Shown one piece after another: positions 31,098 through 39,105 of a DNA stretch of 64,000 bases. Origin of the DNA: Chryseobacterium taklimakanense (GTDB taxonomy: Bacteria > Bacteroidota > Bacteroidia > Flavobacteriales > Weeksellaceae); contig NZ_LT906465.1 in NCBI RefSeq assembly GCF_900187185.1, positions 1,922,001-1,986,000 on the forward strand. The letters are read 5' to 3'. Below the pieces are notes generated by a model. It searched no databases and was not told where the DNA came from. It was given only the letters and a program-made list of their open reading frames with translations. Position 1 is the stretch's first letter. Every line of letters begins with the position of its first letter. A program made the position numbers and the translations under genes.

Positions 31098-31624
31098 AAA
31101 TTCAGGAAATAGAATTTAAATTCCTTTTTAAATTTCTTTGGCGCAGACATCAGAATATATTGGGCTTCACGCTGTTTGGTTGCGATTGCTTTTTTGTTTG
31201 CATCAAAATATTCCACATTGAATTTCGCAAAATTAAGCGTATCCTTTTTATGAATTTTCTCGAAAACTTCGAGATCGCTCACCCGTGCATTTTTTACCTT
31301 CAGGCTGTCGAGTTCGCTCAGCAATGGTTTCAAAGTCGTGGAATCCGCTTTGTGGAAATATCCTAAAATCTGGCTGTACATAGCCGTGTCTATTTCAGTG
31401 TCCTGATTTCCGGAACTGTACAATATCGACAGGTCAATCACTTCCTGAACTTTTTGCTTGGTAATGGCGTTTATAGCTTGCGCGCTGTCCATTTTGGTTT
31501 CCGGGTAGGTGGTTTTATTATTGTTGTATTTCACTCTTTCAAGGGAAAGTTCAGCTTCTTTCTTACACGCGATTACTGCAAAAACTGCAATAAGCAATAT
31601 GAAGAAGATATTATGGTGTTTCAT
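31049..31624 (-). CDS. Hypothetical lipoprotein
   Basis: 191 aa. Lipoprotein signal (IFFILLIAVFAVIAC, Cys about residue 20), then a helical, charged body (MDSAQAINAITKQKVQEVIDL, LLSELDSLKVKNARVSDLEVFEKI). No family recognised. It overlaps the upstream membrane-protein gene by 14 bp, so the two are translationally coupled. Its last 49 bp overlap the end of the cyclo-ligase gene on the other strand. Confidence 0.75.
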   Translation of the reverse strand: MKHHNIFFILLIAVFAVIACKKEAELSLERVKYNNNKTTYPETKMDSAQAINAITKQKVQEVIDLSILYSSGNQDTEIDTAMYSQILGYFHKADSTTLKPLLSELDSLKVKNARVSDLEVFEKIHKKDTLNFAKFNVEYFDANKKAIATKQREAQYILMSAPKKFKKEFKFYFLNFYNKPLNDSTSTGVTR

Positions 31625-32756
31625 TACTGATGATTTTGAATTTTATTAATACAATTTTACCTTTTTCCATTTGGGTATCAATAACCTCCATGTTTTTCAA
31701 AGATGTAGTCGGCGTAGTGACTAAGGTGATATAGCGCCGCTTGTCCAAAGTTTCCACGCCATATTTGTCATTATCGTATACCTGGTAAATCAAGGCATTA
31801 TCACTGATCAGGTAATTCAGCCTTTCCCTTTTACGTTTGATATCCTGCTTTGAATTGGAGTAGTAATAAAGCATAATGGCGTAATCGTTAGGCTTCAATT
31901 CTATGGTTTCACTTTCGGGAGCTGTTTCCAGATTCCTGACAATGCGGTCTGTTTTGTAATAGGGCGATGAAACTTCCATGACCAAGGTCTTTGAGCTTGG
32001 ATTTTTATAGACAAAAGGTTCGTTTGGTTTTGCAGTATAAAGGATAGGCGACTCATTTTCCTTGAAAATTTTCACCTGCAGATCACCGTTAATTTTTGAA
32101 TTCCGGTCCGCGTCGATAAATGTGTAGTAATATTTTTTTGAAATAAACTGGTCTTTTAAACCTAGAAATCCAACTAAAAGCGCTAAAATTCCAGAAATCC
32201 CATACCAAAGGTTCTTTTTTACAAATTTTTTTACCCTTGGTTCTGCTTTACTTTGGGAGAAGTTCGAAAAATCTTCATTTTTAATATGTTCCTGATTGTC
32301 AGTACTGTTGTTTTGTAAAACGGCTTCTAATTGAATTTCTTCGGCCTCATTTCCCGTTGTTTTTCCATCAGAAGCCAGATTTTGGGCATTTCCCGGGTCA
32401 GATTCGGTTTCTGCTGTCTGAACTTCTTCACCCGATTCCTGTTCCCTCAGGATTTCATCTGCGAAAAGATGGTTCTTTTTAAAATCGTACCATGACGCGT
32501 AGCCCGCATAAACAGACAGCAGATTGAGTATGTCTATCCTCGGAAGTTTTGTTGCCGGCGTGGACTTGAAATAGGTGTAAAAAGACTTCTCGCTGATGTT
32601 TCCTTTCGCGATTTTTCTCAAATCTTCCTGGAAATATATGATATCAATACCTTTCCAATGAGAAATATCTTCACTGGATGGGGTATGATTCGTCAGATAT
32701 TTGGTTTGAATCTCTGATTTCAGCTGTTCAAAATGTAGTAAGTCTAAATCTGCCAA
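31611..32756 (-). CDS. Hypothetical single-pass membrane protein with cytosolic N-terminal domain
   Basis: 381 aa. The N-terminal 90 residues (ISHWKGIDIIYFQEDLRKIAKGNISEKSFYTYFKS, then LPRIDILNLLSVYAGYASWYDF) look like a compact helical domain of a type I associate with flavobacterial membrane-tethered proteins. An acidic linker follows, then one membrane helix (GISGILALLVGFLGL, about residues 192-206), then a periplasmic beta-rich domain (YYYTFIDADRNSKINGDLQVKIF). It is coupled to the lipoprotein gene by a 14-bp overlap, suggesting the pair works together at the envelope. Function unknown. Confidence 0.75.
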   Translation of the reverse strand: MADLDLLHFEQLKSEIQTKYLTNHTPSSEDISHWKGIDIIYFQEDLRKIAKGNISEKSFYTYFKSTPATKLPRIDILNLLSVYAGYASWYDFKKNHLFADEILREQESGEEVQTAETESDPGNAQNLASDGKTTGNEAEEIQLEAVLQNNSTDNQEHIKNEDFSNFSQSKAEPRVKKFVKKNLWYGISGILALLVGFLGLKDQFISKKYYYTFIDADRNSKINGDLQVKIFKENESPILYTAKPNEPFVYKNPSSKTLVMEVSSPYYKTDRIVRNLETAPESETIELKPNDYAIMLYYYSNSKQDIKRKRERLNYLISDNALIYQVYDNDKYGVETLDKRRYITLVTTPTTSLKNMEVIDTQMEKGKIVLIKFKIISNETP

Positions 32757-32862
32757 AATATGTAAAAACGTTTAAAACGTTGATTGTCAATAATGTTATT
32801 TTGTAAAATGGTTTTACAAAGATATTACAATTAATTTTCTAACACAAATTTTCTCACCGCCC

Positions 32863-32870
32863 TACCTTTG
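32863..32870 (+). promoter_or_regulatory. Putative -7 element (TACCTTTG) for the first Ala-rich lipoprotein
   Basis: TANNTTTG match 67 bp before ATG 32938. Confidence 0.5.
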
Positions 32871-32937
32871 TCCTGTTCAAAATGATTGAACAAAAGTGAA
32901 ACAAGAAAATAAACAAAACAAATTTAAATTATTTATT

Positions 32938-33276
32938 ATGAAAAAATCATTGTTCGTAGCAGGTATCGCTGCTCTTGCTCTTGTAGCTTGTAAAAAAACT
33001 GAAACTGTAGAAACTGCTAACCCTGCTGATTCAGCTGCTGCTGCTACTGTAGATTCTGCTGCTGTTGTTGCTGATTCTGCTGCTACTGTTGTAGATTCTG
33101 CTGCTACTGCTACTGTAGACGCTGCTAAAGATGCTGCTGCTGCTACAACTGCTGCTGGTGCTGAAGTAGCTAAAGATGCTGCTGCTGGTGCTGCTGATGC
33201 TGCTAAAGGTGCTGCTGACGCTGCTGCTGGTGCTGCTAAAGATGCTAAAGAAGCTGTAAAAGAAGCTACTAAATAA
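32938..33276 (+). CDS. Ala-rich small lipoprotein, first of a tandem pair
   Basis: 112 aa from ATG 32938; the frame extends to 32896, but the signal MKKSLFVAGIAALALVAC starts here and is shared with the next gene. After the lipobox Cys18 come KKTE and a low-complexity tail of Ala, Asp, Thr, Val and Lys with recurring VDSAA and KDAA units. Alanine is coded almost only by GCT, a bias typical of highly expressed genes. Probably a helical envelope lipoprotein; no function is known to me. It has its own promoter-like box and terminator. Confidence 0.8.
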   Translation: MKKSLFVAGIAALALVACKKTETVETANPADSAAAATVDSAAVVADSAATVVDSAATATVDAAKDAAAATTAAGAEVAKDAAAGAADAAKGAADAAAGAAKDAKEAVKEATK

Positions 33277-33298
33277 TTAGTACTCACAATTAAATAGA

Positions 33299-33327
33299 AC
33301 CGTTTCGCTCAGCGAAGCGGTTTTTTT
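33299..33327 (+). terminator. Terminator of the first Ala-rich lipoprotein gene
   Basis: Eleven-bp stem ACCGTTTCGCT/AGCGAAGCGGT (one G-U pair) with minimal loop, followed by seven T. Confidence 0.85.
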
Positions 33328-33361
33328 CTGAAAAACGATCCCTTCGCGTAAATATTTTATA

Positions 33362-33369
33362 TATATTTG
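33362..33369 (+). promoter_or_regulatory. Putative -7 element (TATATTTG) for the second Ala-rich lipoprotein
   Basis: TANNTTTG match 43 bp before ATG 33413, after the previous gene's terminator. Confidence 0.55.
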
Positions 33370-33412
33370 CACGCCTTAAGGAGAAAAGAACTTTTAAAAC
33401 AATAAATTTATT

Positions 33413-33646
33413 ATGAAAAAATCATTATTCGTGGCTGCTATCGCTGCTTTGGCTCTTGTAGCTTGTAAAAAAACTGAAACTGAAACTGCAGCTGAAAGTA
33501 CTGTAGATTCTACTGCTGCTGTTGTTGATTCTGCTGCTAACGTTGTAGATACTGCATCTACGGCTGCTGTTACTGATTCTGCTGCGGCTGCTGCAACTGG
33601 TGCTGCAGTTGTTGCTGATTCAACTGCTGCTGCAACTGCTAAATAA
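33413..33646 (+). CDS. Ala-rich small lipoprotein, second of a tandem pair
   Basis: 77 aa. The signal and lipobox (MKKSLFVAAIAALALVACKKTETE) are nearly identical to the previous gene, followed by a shorter tail of VDSTAAVVDSAANVVDTAS-like units without the lysines of its partner. The pair arose by duplication. Its original terminator has been split by the IS3-family insertion that starts 35 bp after the stop. Confidence 0.8.
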   Translation: MKKSLFVAAIAALALVACKKTETETAAESTVDSTAAVVDSAANVVDTASTAAVTDSAAAAATGAAVVADSTAAATAK

Positions 33647-33668
33647 TTAGTAATTCAGTTAAAAAAAT

Positions 33669-33681
33669 AACCGTCCTGCTT
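33669..33681 (+). terminator. Left half of a terminator hairpin split by the IS element (right half 35112-35126)
   Basis: AACCGTCC (33669-33676) pairs with GGACGGTT (35114-35121), which is followed by T to 35126. Removing the IS and one CTT copy restores an 8-bp stem with loop TGCTTTG. The insertion point is in the loop. At present the two halves lie 1.4 kb apart, so the lipoprotein gene has lost its terminator. Confidence 0.8.
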
Positions 33682-33705
33682 TGGACTGCCCCCAAAAAGT
33701 TAGAC
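33682..33705 (+). repeat. IS left inverted repeat
   Basis: About 24 bp, starts TGGACTGCCCCCAAAAA; pairs with the right end with about four mismatches. Confidence 0.85.
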
Positions 33706-33725
33706 ACTTTTTAGGGGCATTTTTT

Positions 33726-34250
33726 ATGGGGAAAAGTAAATATTCAGTAGACTTTAAATTAAAAGCTATAAAGAGATATCACAAAGGTGACATTGGAACA
33801 GACGATTTAGGAAAACGCATTGGAGTTTGTGGTTCATTGGTTCGTAAATGGATAAAATTTTATGAACTTTATGGAGTTTCAGGACTTGTTCGGCTTTCCA
33901 ATACGCATTACACAAAAGATTTTAAATTAAAGATTTTATCAGTAATTGAGAAAGAGAATTTAAGTTTAAAAGAAGCGTCGAGAAGGTTTAATATTCCTGC
34001 GGAGTCCAGTATTCTTAGTTGGCAGCGTAATTACAAAAAAAATGGTATTTTAGGTTTAGAAAACAGACCCAGGGGAAGACCTAAAACCATGAGTAATTAC
34101 AAGCGAAAAAAAAAGAAAACAGGCAAACCCTTAACAAGGGAGGAAGAACTGTTGGAGAGGATTTATTATTTAGAAGCCGAGAACGCCATTTTAAAAAAGT
34201 TAGACGCCTTAATTCAGGAAAGGAAAAATCCAAAGCCATCGAAGAGTTAA
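33726..34250 (+). CDS. IS3-family transposase OrfA
   Basis: 174 aa from ATG 33726 (GKSKYSVDFKLKAIKRY); the frame opens earlier at 33681, inside the inverted repeat. Two HTH segments (DLGKRIGVCGSLVRKWIKFY; SLKEASRRFNIPAESSILSW) bind the terminal repeats, and a leucine-zipper-like C-terminus (EELLERIYYLEAENAILKKL) mediates multimer formation. A -1 frameshift at 34193-34199 would fuse it with OrfB. Confidence 0.93.
   Translation: MGKSKYSVDFKLKAIKRYHKGDIGTDDLGKRIGVCGSLVRKWIKFYELYGVSGLVRLSNTHYTKDFKLKILSVIEKENLSLKEASRRFNIPAESSILSWQRNYKKNGILGLENRPRGRPKTMSNYKRKKKKTGKPLTREEELLERIYYLEAENAILKKLDALIQERKNPKPSKS
34193..34199 (+). other. Slippery heptamer A AAA AAG for programmed -1 frameshift
   Basis: In the orfA frame the codons are TTA AAA AAG, giving the classic X XXY YYZ site used by IS150-type elements and dnaX. 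After a -1 slip the frame stays open (KSKAIEELRQDFDLAVLL) straight into OrfB, so the active OrfAB transposase can be made. Confidence 0.8.
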
Positions 34251-34291
34251 GGCAGGACTTTGATTTAGCAGTACTGCTGCATTGTACATCG

Positions 34292-35080
34292 ATGGCAAGA
34301 AGCAGTTTTTATTACTATCAAAAACGATTTCAAATGAAAGATAAATATGCGGAAATAAAAGAAATGATTAAGCAGATTTATCATCGTCACAAAGGAAGGT
34401 TGGGCTATAGAAGAATTACTTTGCTTTTGAAAGAAAAAGGAATTTTGATTAATCACAAAACTGTTTTACGACTTATGAAAATATTAGGTTTAAAGAGTAT
34501 TATCCGAGTGAAGAAATATAAATCTTACAAGGGAGAGCAAGGGAAAATTGCGCCCAATGTTCTACAGAGGAATTTCAAATCGGACACTCCTAATCAGAAA
34601 TGGGCAACTGATGTTACAGAGTTTAATGTATCGGGTAATAAACTTTACCTATCTCCAATCATCGATTTATTTAATGGTGAAATTGTCAGTTTTGACCTAT
34701 CTGAAAGACCTGTGTTTAGCCAAATCATCAGGATGCTAAAGAAATCATTCAGAAAAGTAAAATCTACACAAAACATCATTCTACATTCTGATCAAGGTTG
34801 GCAGTATCAAATGAAACATTACCAAAACTTGTTAAAAGAAAAAGGTATTATTCAAAGTATGTCCAGAAAAGGAAACTGTTTGGACAATGCGGTGATAGAA
34901 AACTTTTTTGGAACAATAAAATCAGAAATGTTTTATACCAGAAAGTTTGGTTCCATTCAGGAACTTAAGATGGAAATAGTGAAGTACATTCACTATTACA
35001 ACAATGATAGAATAAGACTCAATCTCAAAGGAAAGAGTCCGGTACAGTACCGAACTCTTTCCTTTGAGAATATTGTTTAA
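34292..35080 (+). CDS. IS3-family transposase OrfB (DDE integrase core)
   Basis: 262 aa from the first ATG, but most is probably made as an OrfAB fusion by -1 frameshifting upstream, where the frame is open from the slippery site. HTH_21-like RLGYRRITLLL, then the rve core with Asp in WATDVTEF, Asp in LHSDQGWQYQ and Glu in ENFFGTIKSEMF, and the C-terminal YYNNDRIRLNLKGKSPVQYR. These give a full DDE triad. It catalyses copy-out transposition of the element. Confidence 0.95.
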   Translation: MARSSFYYYQKRFQMKDKYAEIKEMIKQIYHRHKGRLGYRRITLLLKEKGILINHKTVLRLMKILGLKSIIRVKKYKSYKGEQGKIAPNVLQRNFKSDTPNQKWATDVTEFNVSGNKLYLSPIIDLFNGEIVSFDLSERPVFSQIIRMLKKSFRKVKSTQNIILHSDQGWQYQMKHYQNLLKEKGIIQSMSRKGNCLDNAVIENFFGTIKSEMFYTRKFGSIQELKMEIVKYIHYYNNDRIRLNLKGKSPVQYRTLSFENIV

Positions 35081-35084
35081 TTTT

Positions 35085-35108
35085 GTCTAAACTTTTGGGT
35101 GCAGTCTA
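35085..35108 (-). repeat. IS right inverted repeat
   Basis: Complement begins TAGACTGCACCCAAAAG, matching the left end. Confidence 0.85.
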
Positions 35109-35134
35109 CTTTGGGACGGTTTTTTTATGCTCTT

Positions 35135-35899
35135 TTAAAGGCGCTGCCTCAGGATTTCATAGCAGGTAATGGCGACGGCATTGCTCAGATTCAATGAATC
35201 TATGGTTCCCGACATAGGGATCAGGGTGTTTTCTCCTTTTCCTTTCCAAAATTCAGATAGGCCGGAATGCTCTGTCCCAAATAACACTGCTGCTTTTTTG
35301 GTGAAATCTCTTTCACTCAGCATCTCAGCATTTTCAGCCATAATAGTCGTGTAAATACTAAACTTATTTTTTTGCAGGAAATCGTATAATTCCTCATTGG
35401 ATGTTTGAAACACATTCATTCCGAAAAGGCAACCAACGCTGGAGCGGATAACATTGGGATTGTAGAAATCAACTTTTGCATCGGTCACGACGAGGGCATC
35501 GATTCCAAAAGCCTCGCAACTTCTCAAAATGGCACCGAGATTTCCCGGTTTTTCGACACTTTCAACCACAATGACTGATGCATTTTCTTTAGGCTGAAAA
35601 TTGTGGAGATTATTTTCTTTAGTTTTATAAATGCCAATGATGCCTTCGGAAGTTCCACGGTAGGCGATTTTTCCGTAAATTTTTTCTGAGACATAATTGA
35701 TTTTTCCTTGCGGAACTTTCCCGTCAAAAATCTTTTCACAGATGAAAAATTCGGTCGGCTCAAAACCAAAAATTTGCGCCCTTTCATTTTCCTGCCTTCC
35801 TTCCACGATGAAAACTCCTGCTTTCTTGCGGTCCGAATTTTTGGTTAAAAGTCGCGTGAGGGTTTTTATTTTCTCGTTCTGTAAACTTTCAATCATCAT
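35135..35899 (-). CDS. TrmH/SpoU-family RNA 2'-O-methyltransferase
   Basis: 254 aa. An N-terminal substrate-binding domain (IESLQNEKIKTLTRLLTKNSDRKKAGVFIVEG) is followed by a SPOUT domain with motif 1 VESVEKPGNLGAILRSCEAFG, motif 2 AVLFGTEHSGLS and motif 3 IPMSGTIDSLNLSNAVAI. Members methylate ribose 2'-OH groups in rRNA or tRNA using S-adenosylmethionine. The exact target is not told by sequence. Its ATG overlaps the rmuC stop as ATGA, so the two are coupled. Confidence 0.92.
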   Translation of the reverse strand: MMIESLQNEKIKTLTRLLTKNSDRKKAGVFIVEGRQENERAQIFGFEPTEFFICEKIFDGKVPQGKINYVSEKIYGKIAYRGTSEGIIGIYKTKENNLHNFQPKENASVIVVESVEKPGNLGAILRSCEAFGIDALVVTDAKVDFYNPNVIRSSVGCLFGMNVFQTSNEELYDFLQKNKFSIYTTIMAENAEMLSERDFTKKAAVLFGTEHSGLSEFWKGKGENTLIPMSGTIDSLNLSNAVAITCYEILRQRL

Positions 35900-37407
35900 T
35901 TTTCTTCGGTAAAATCGATCTCAATTTTAGAATTTTCAATCAAACTTGCCGGCAGTTCCTTTTTGTTTTTGATTCCGAGAGATTTCATTTTCTGGGTTTG
36001 AGTAATCAGGTTATCCCGGCCGTCGTACAGTTGTTTGTAGGCTTCTGAATAGGAATTTTTTGCCTGATCGATATTTTTTCCAACTTTCTCGAGGTTCTCA
36101 ACAAAACTTACAAATTTGTCGTAGAGCTTGGCGCCGCGTTCCGCAATTTCCATCGAATTGCGATTTTGGTATTCGCGCTTCCAAAGGTCCGCAATAAGCT
36201 TCAGTGATGTGATTAAATTGCTTGGGTTTAAAAGTAAAATCCTTCTCTCGTAAGCGAAATTCCACAGATTCTGATCGGCCTGCATCGCTGCGATATACGC
36301 CGGTTCGCTTGGGATGAACATCATGACGAAATCCAGTGATTTGCCGTAATCGTCATAGGCTTTTTGCGAAAGTTGGGTGATATGGTTTTTCACCGAATTC
36401 AAATGCTGGTTGAGCTTCATTTGGTAAACTTCACTGTCGGTTTCGTCCACCAGCTCGGTGAAGGCGGTGAGGGAAACTTTGGAGTCGATAATTACATTTC
36501 TTTCGTCGGGATATTTTACTACAGCGTCGGGACGCATTTTCTTCCCGGAGAATTCTGAGAAAAGCACTTTATTATCCTCGTCCTTCAGCTGATGTTCCAG
36601 GAAATACTCGCGGCCTTTTACCAGGCCGGATTTTTCCAGAATGCTTTCCAAAATCATTTCGCCCCAGTTTCCCTGGGTTTTGCTTTCTCCTTTCAGCGCG
36701 CGGGTGAGTTTTTTGGCGTCTTCAGAAATCTGCTGGTTCAGTTCCGCAAGTTCACGCACTTTTTGTCCCAGAGAAAACCGTTCCTTGGATTCTTTGTCAT
36801 AAGTTTCGTTGACCTTATTTTTAAGTTCCACGATTTTTTCCTGAAACGGTTCCAGAATGGTTTTCAGGTTTTGCTGATTCTGTTCAGTAAATTTTTCGGT
36901 TTTTTCCTCCAGGATTTTATTCGCAAGATTTTGAAATTCTACTTTTGCAACTTCCTGCATTTTTTCGATTTCTTCTTTTTGGGAATCGAGAAGTTTCTGC
37001 AGATTTTCGTTTTGGGCTGAAAGTTCAGATTTTAAAGCAATTAAATTCTGTTTTTCTATTTGAAGTTCTTTTAACTCAACAGTTTGCCTGTTGTTGATCT
37101 CGTTTTGCCTGCTGATTTGCTGGTTTTGGCTTTCGTTCAAAGCATTAATTCTTGCCATATCATTCTGCAGTTGATTTAGCACCTCGGTTTGTCGCACATT
37201 GGTTTCTTTTTCCTGAAGAACTGAGCTTTCAAGAGTCGAAATTTTTTGCTTATAATTTTCAAGATCTGAACTGGAGCGGATAAAATTCTGATTGATTTCA
37301 TCATAATCCTTTCGAGGAACACTGGATGATTTCAAGGCAAAATATAAAATAAGGGCACCGAGAACGGCACCGAAAACAAGTCCTATAATAAGAGAGGTGG
37401 TTTCCAT
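35896..37407 (-). CDS. rmuC: DNA recombination protein RmuC
   Basis: 503 aa. One N-terminal membrane helix (LIIGLVFGAVLGALILYFAL) leads into a long coiled coil (about 40-160, rich in Gln/Glu/Asn/Leu). The RmuC nuclease-like domain then has ESKTQGNWGEMILESILEKSGL and MRPDAVVKYPDERNVIIDSKVSLTAF. RmuC limits recombination at inverted repeats and may be a membrane-tied nuclease. It is first gene of a two-gene unit with the SpoU methyltransferase. Confidence 0.93.
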   Translation of the reverse strand: METTSLIIGLVFGAVLGALILYFALKSSSVPRKDYDEINQNFIRSSSDLENYKQKISTLESSVLQEKETNVRQTEVLNQLQNDMARINALNESQNQQISRQNEINNRQTVELKELQIEKQNLIALKSELSAQNENLQKLLDSQKEEIEKMQEVAKVEFQNLANKILEEKTEKFTEQNQQNLKTILEPFQEKIVELKNKVNETYDKESKERFSLGQKVRELAELNQQISEDAKKLTRALKGESKTQGNWGEMILESILEKSGLVKGREYFLEHQLKDEDNKVLFSEFSGKKMRPDAVVKYPDERNVIIDSKVSLTAFTELVDETDSEVYQMKLNQHLNSVKNHITQLSQKAYDDYGKSLDFVMMFIPSEPAYIAAMQADQNLWNFAYERRILLLNPSNLITSLKLIADLWKREYQNRNSMEIAERGAKLYDKFVSFVENLEKVGKNIDQAKNSYSEAYKQLYDGRDNLITQTQKMKSLGIKNKKELPASLIENSKIEIDFTEEK

Positions 37408-37569
37408 TTTTCAAAAATACGGATTATCTCGTGCAGATTTTACAGATTTTATCCGCATAAAATATTTAGTAAAAAATTTACGGATTTTCTTTTTGCAGTT
37501 TTTTCATGGTATTTCAAAGTGTCTAGGAATTGATGCAGCAAAAGATGTAAGGAATGAACAACTTTTTTT

Positions 37570-37848
37570 TCATTGATTTTTAGATTTATAAAAAATAAAA
37601 ATCGGTAAGATGATGACGTACAGCAGAATCGACCACCCTACGATTAAAAGGCTTCCGATGTCGATATTATTTCCTAATGCCGTCTGTTTCGCTCCGTACA
37701 GTTTTTGGCTGAAATAGGCTGCAGTTGCTCCTAAAACTAAGACGATTAAAAAGAAGATCAAGTAGTTGGGTGTGGAAATCTTCCTACGAATAAATATTAG
37801 AAGGAAAGGTACTGACGCTATTGCAATATGTAAAATCAGGTCGGGCAT
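37570..37848 (-). CDS. Small hypothetical membrane protein
   Basis: 92 aa from ATG 37848 (MPDLILHIAIASVPFLLIF); an alternative ATG at 37863 lies inside the end of pncB. Three hydrophobic segments, the last two being LIFFLIVLVLGATAAYF and SLLIVGWSILLYVIILPIFIFY. No family assigned. It directly follows pncB. Confidence 0.7.
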   Translation of the reverse strand: MPDLILHIAIASVPFLLIFIRRKISTPNYLIFFLIVLVLGATAAYFSQKLYGAKQTALGNNIDIGSLLIVGWSILLYVIILPIFIFYKSKNQ

Positions 37849-37852
37849 ATTT

Positions 37853-39031
37853 TTAATTTTCAATTCTTAAAAATTCTTTTGCCAGCTCGATCATTTTTGG
37901 ATCGCCGGTGTATTTGCCGCGTTCGTCGGAGAGTTTTACGGTTGGGATCCAGTCACCGTTGTCTGCCTGCACACCGATGAGTTTCATTACGATGTTCATG
38001 GGTTTCAGGCCCACATCATTGGTGAGATTGGTGCCAATTCCGAATGAAATGCCGATTTTACCTTTGCAGTAACTGGTGATTTCTTCCACTTTTTCAAGAT
38101 TCAAACCGTCAGAAAAAATGATATATTTAAACAGAGGATTGATACCGTTATTCTGATAATGGGCAATGGTCTTATCGGTAAATTCGAGTGGATCGCCGCT
38201 GTCGTGCCGAACGCCGTCGAAGAGTTTTGCGAATTTCTTGTCAAACTGCTGGAAGAAAACATCCGTTGTATAAGTATCCGAAAGTGCAACGCCTAAATCG
38301 CCACGGTACACATCCACCCAATGCTCGAGTGCGAGCTCGTTGGCCATTTTGAAACCATATTCTGCTGCGTGAAACATAAACCATTCGTGAGCGTGGGTTC
38401 CGATAGGTTTTATGCCGTATTTCATCGCAAAATGTACGTTGGAGCTGCCAATGAATTTGGAATTTTGATTTTTTACCAAGGCTTCCACTACCAGATCGTG
38501 AACTTTATAGGAATGCCGTCTTCGTGTCCCGAATTCTGCGAAAGTAACGCCAAGCTGATTCAGTTTTTCTGATTTTTCAAGGGTGTTGCGCATCACTTCT
38601 TCGTTATTGTCGCGCTCCATATGGTTCATTTCATAATGCAGCTCGGAAATAAGGGCGAGAAGCGGTACTTCCCATAGAATGGTGCGGTACCAAAGGCCTT
38701 CAACCCAGACTTCAATATCGTTCCCGTTTTGTTTGATGTGTACCTCAGAAGGATCGTAGTGATAGCCTTCCAAAAAATCGAGATAAGGTAAATCGATATA
38801 CGGACAGGTGACGCGCAGGTATTCTTTTTCGGCTTTGGTAAGTTTCAGTTCCGCCATTGCGCTGACGGCTTTTCGGAGCTCTGTATCGAAGCCTTCCGGG
38901 AAATGATGTTTCCCACGGTTGATGAACCCGTACTTTACGCGTTGTTTTGGGAAAAGTTTCACCACGGCGTTCTGCATGGTTATTTTATAGAAATCGTTAT
39001 CGAGGATGGAGTGGAGCCGTACTTGTGACAT
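37853..39031 (-). CDS. pncB: Nicotinate phosphoribosyltransferase
   Basis: 392 aa. Start motif SILDNDFYKITMQNAV, then FINRG, the central EFGTRRRHSYKVHDLVVEALV, and GTHAHEWFMFHAA containing the conserved His that is phosphorylated, then VRHDSGDPLEFTDK and SDGLNLEKVEEI. It converts nicotinate, PRPP and ATP to nicotinate mononucleotide in NAD salvage. Full length. Confidence 0.96.
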   Translation of the reverse strand: MSQVRLHSILDNDFYKITMQNAVVKLFPKQRVKYGFINRGKHHFPEGFDTELRKAVSAMAELKLTKAEKEYLRVTCPYIDLPYLDFLEGYHYDPSEVHIKQNGNDIEVWVEGLWYRTILWEVPLLALISELHYEMNHMERDNNEEVMRNTLEKSEKLNQLGVTFAEFGTRRRHSYKVHDLVVEALVKNQNSKFIGSSNVHFAMKYGIKPIGTHAHEWFMFHAAEYGFKMANELALEHWVDVYRGDLGVALSDTYTTDVFFQQFDKKFAKLFDGVRHDSGDPLEFTDKTIAHYQNNGINPLFKYIIFSDGLNLEKVEEITSYCKGKIGISFGIGTNLTNDVGLKPMNIVMKLIGVQADNGDWIPTVKLSDERGKYTGDPKMIELAKEFLRIEN

Positions 39032-39048
39032 TTTAAAAATTTAGATTA

Positions 39049-39080
39049 AAGATAAAAAAAATCGCCCGAAATGAGCGATT
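39049..39080 (-). terminator. Terminator of dps
   Basis: On the minus strand AATCGCTC/GGGCGATT (8-bp stem, 5-nt loop) followed by a run of eight T; begins 26 bp after the dps stop. It also separates dps from pncB. Confidence 0.8.
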
Positions 39081-39105
39081 TGATTTATACCATATATATA
39101 TTGTG

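Larger units (their letters stand above)
33682..35108 (+). mobile_element. IS3-family insertion sequence (IS150-like), complete
   Basis: 1427 bp. The ends are imperfect inverted repeats of about 24 bp beginning TGGACTGC / TAGACTGC (33682-33705; 35085-35108 complement). They are flanked by a 3-bp target duplication CTT (33679-33681 and 35109-35111). Inside are orfA and orfB with a slippery A AAA AAG heptamer, the standard IS3 arrangement. All parts look intact, so the copy may be active. Confidence 0.93.

Noticed and set aside
32877-33287. 136-codon minus-strand Ala/Ser frame
   Set aside because: Mirror of the GCT-rich lipoprotein gene; low-complexity shadow.
33681-33725. Longer OrfA start at 33681
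   Set aside because: It would place the start codon within the IS inverted repeat and flank; ATG 33726 gives the normal IS3 OrfA start.
11559-35108. Larger composite island from attL to the IS element
   Set aside because: rpsT, lptD, ridA and other core genes lie between; the IS has its own target duplication and is an independent event.
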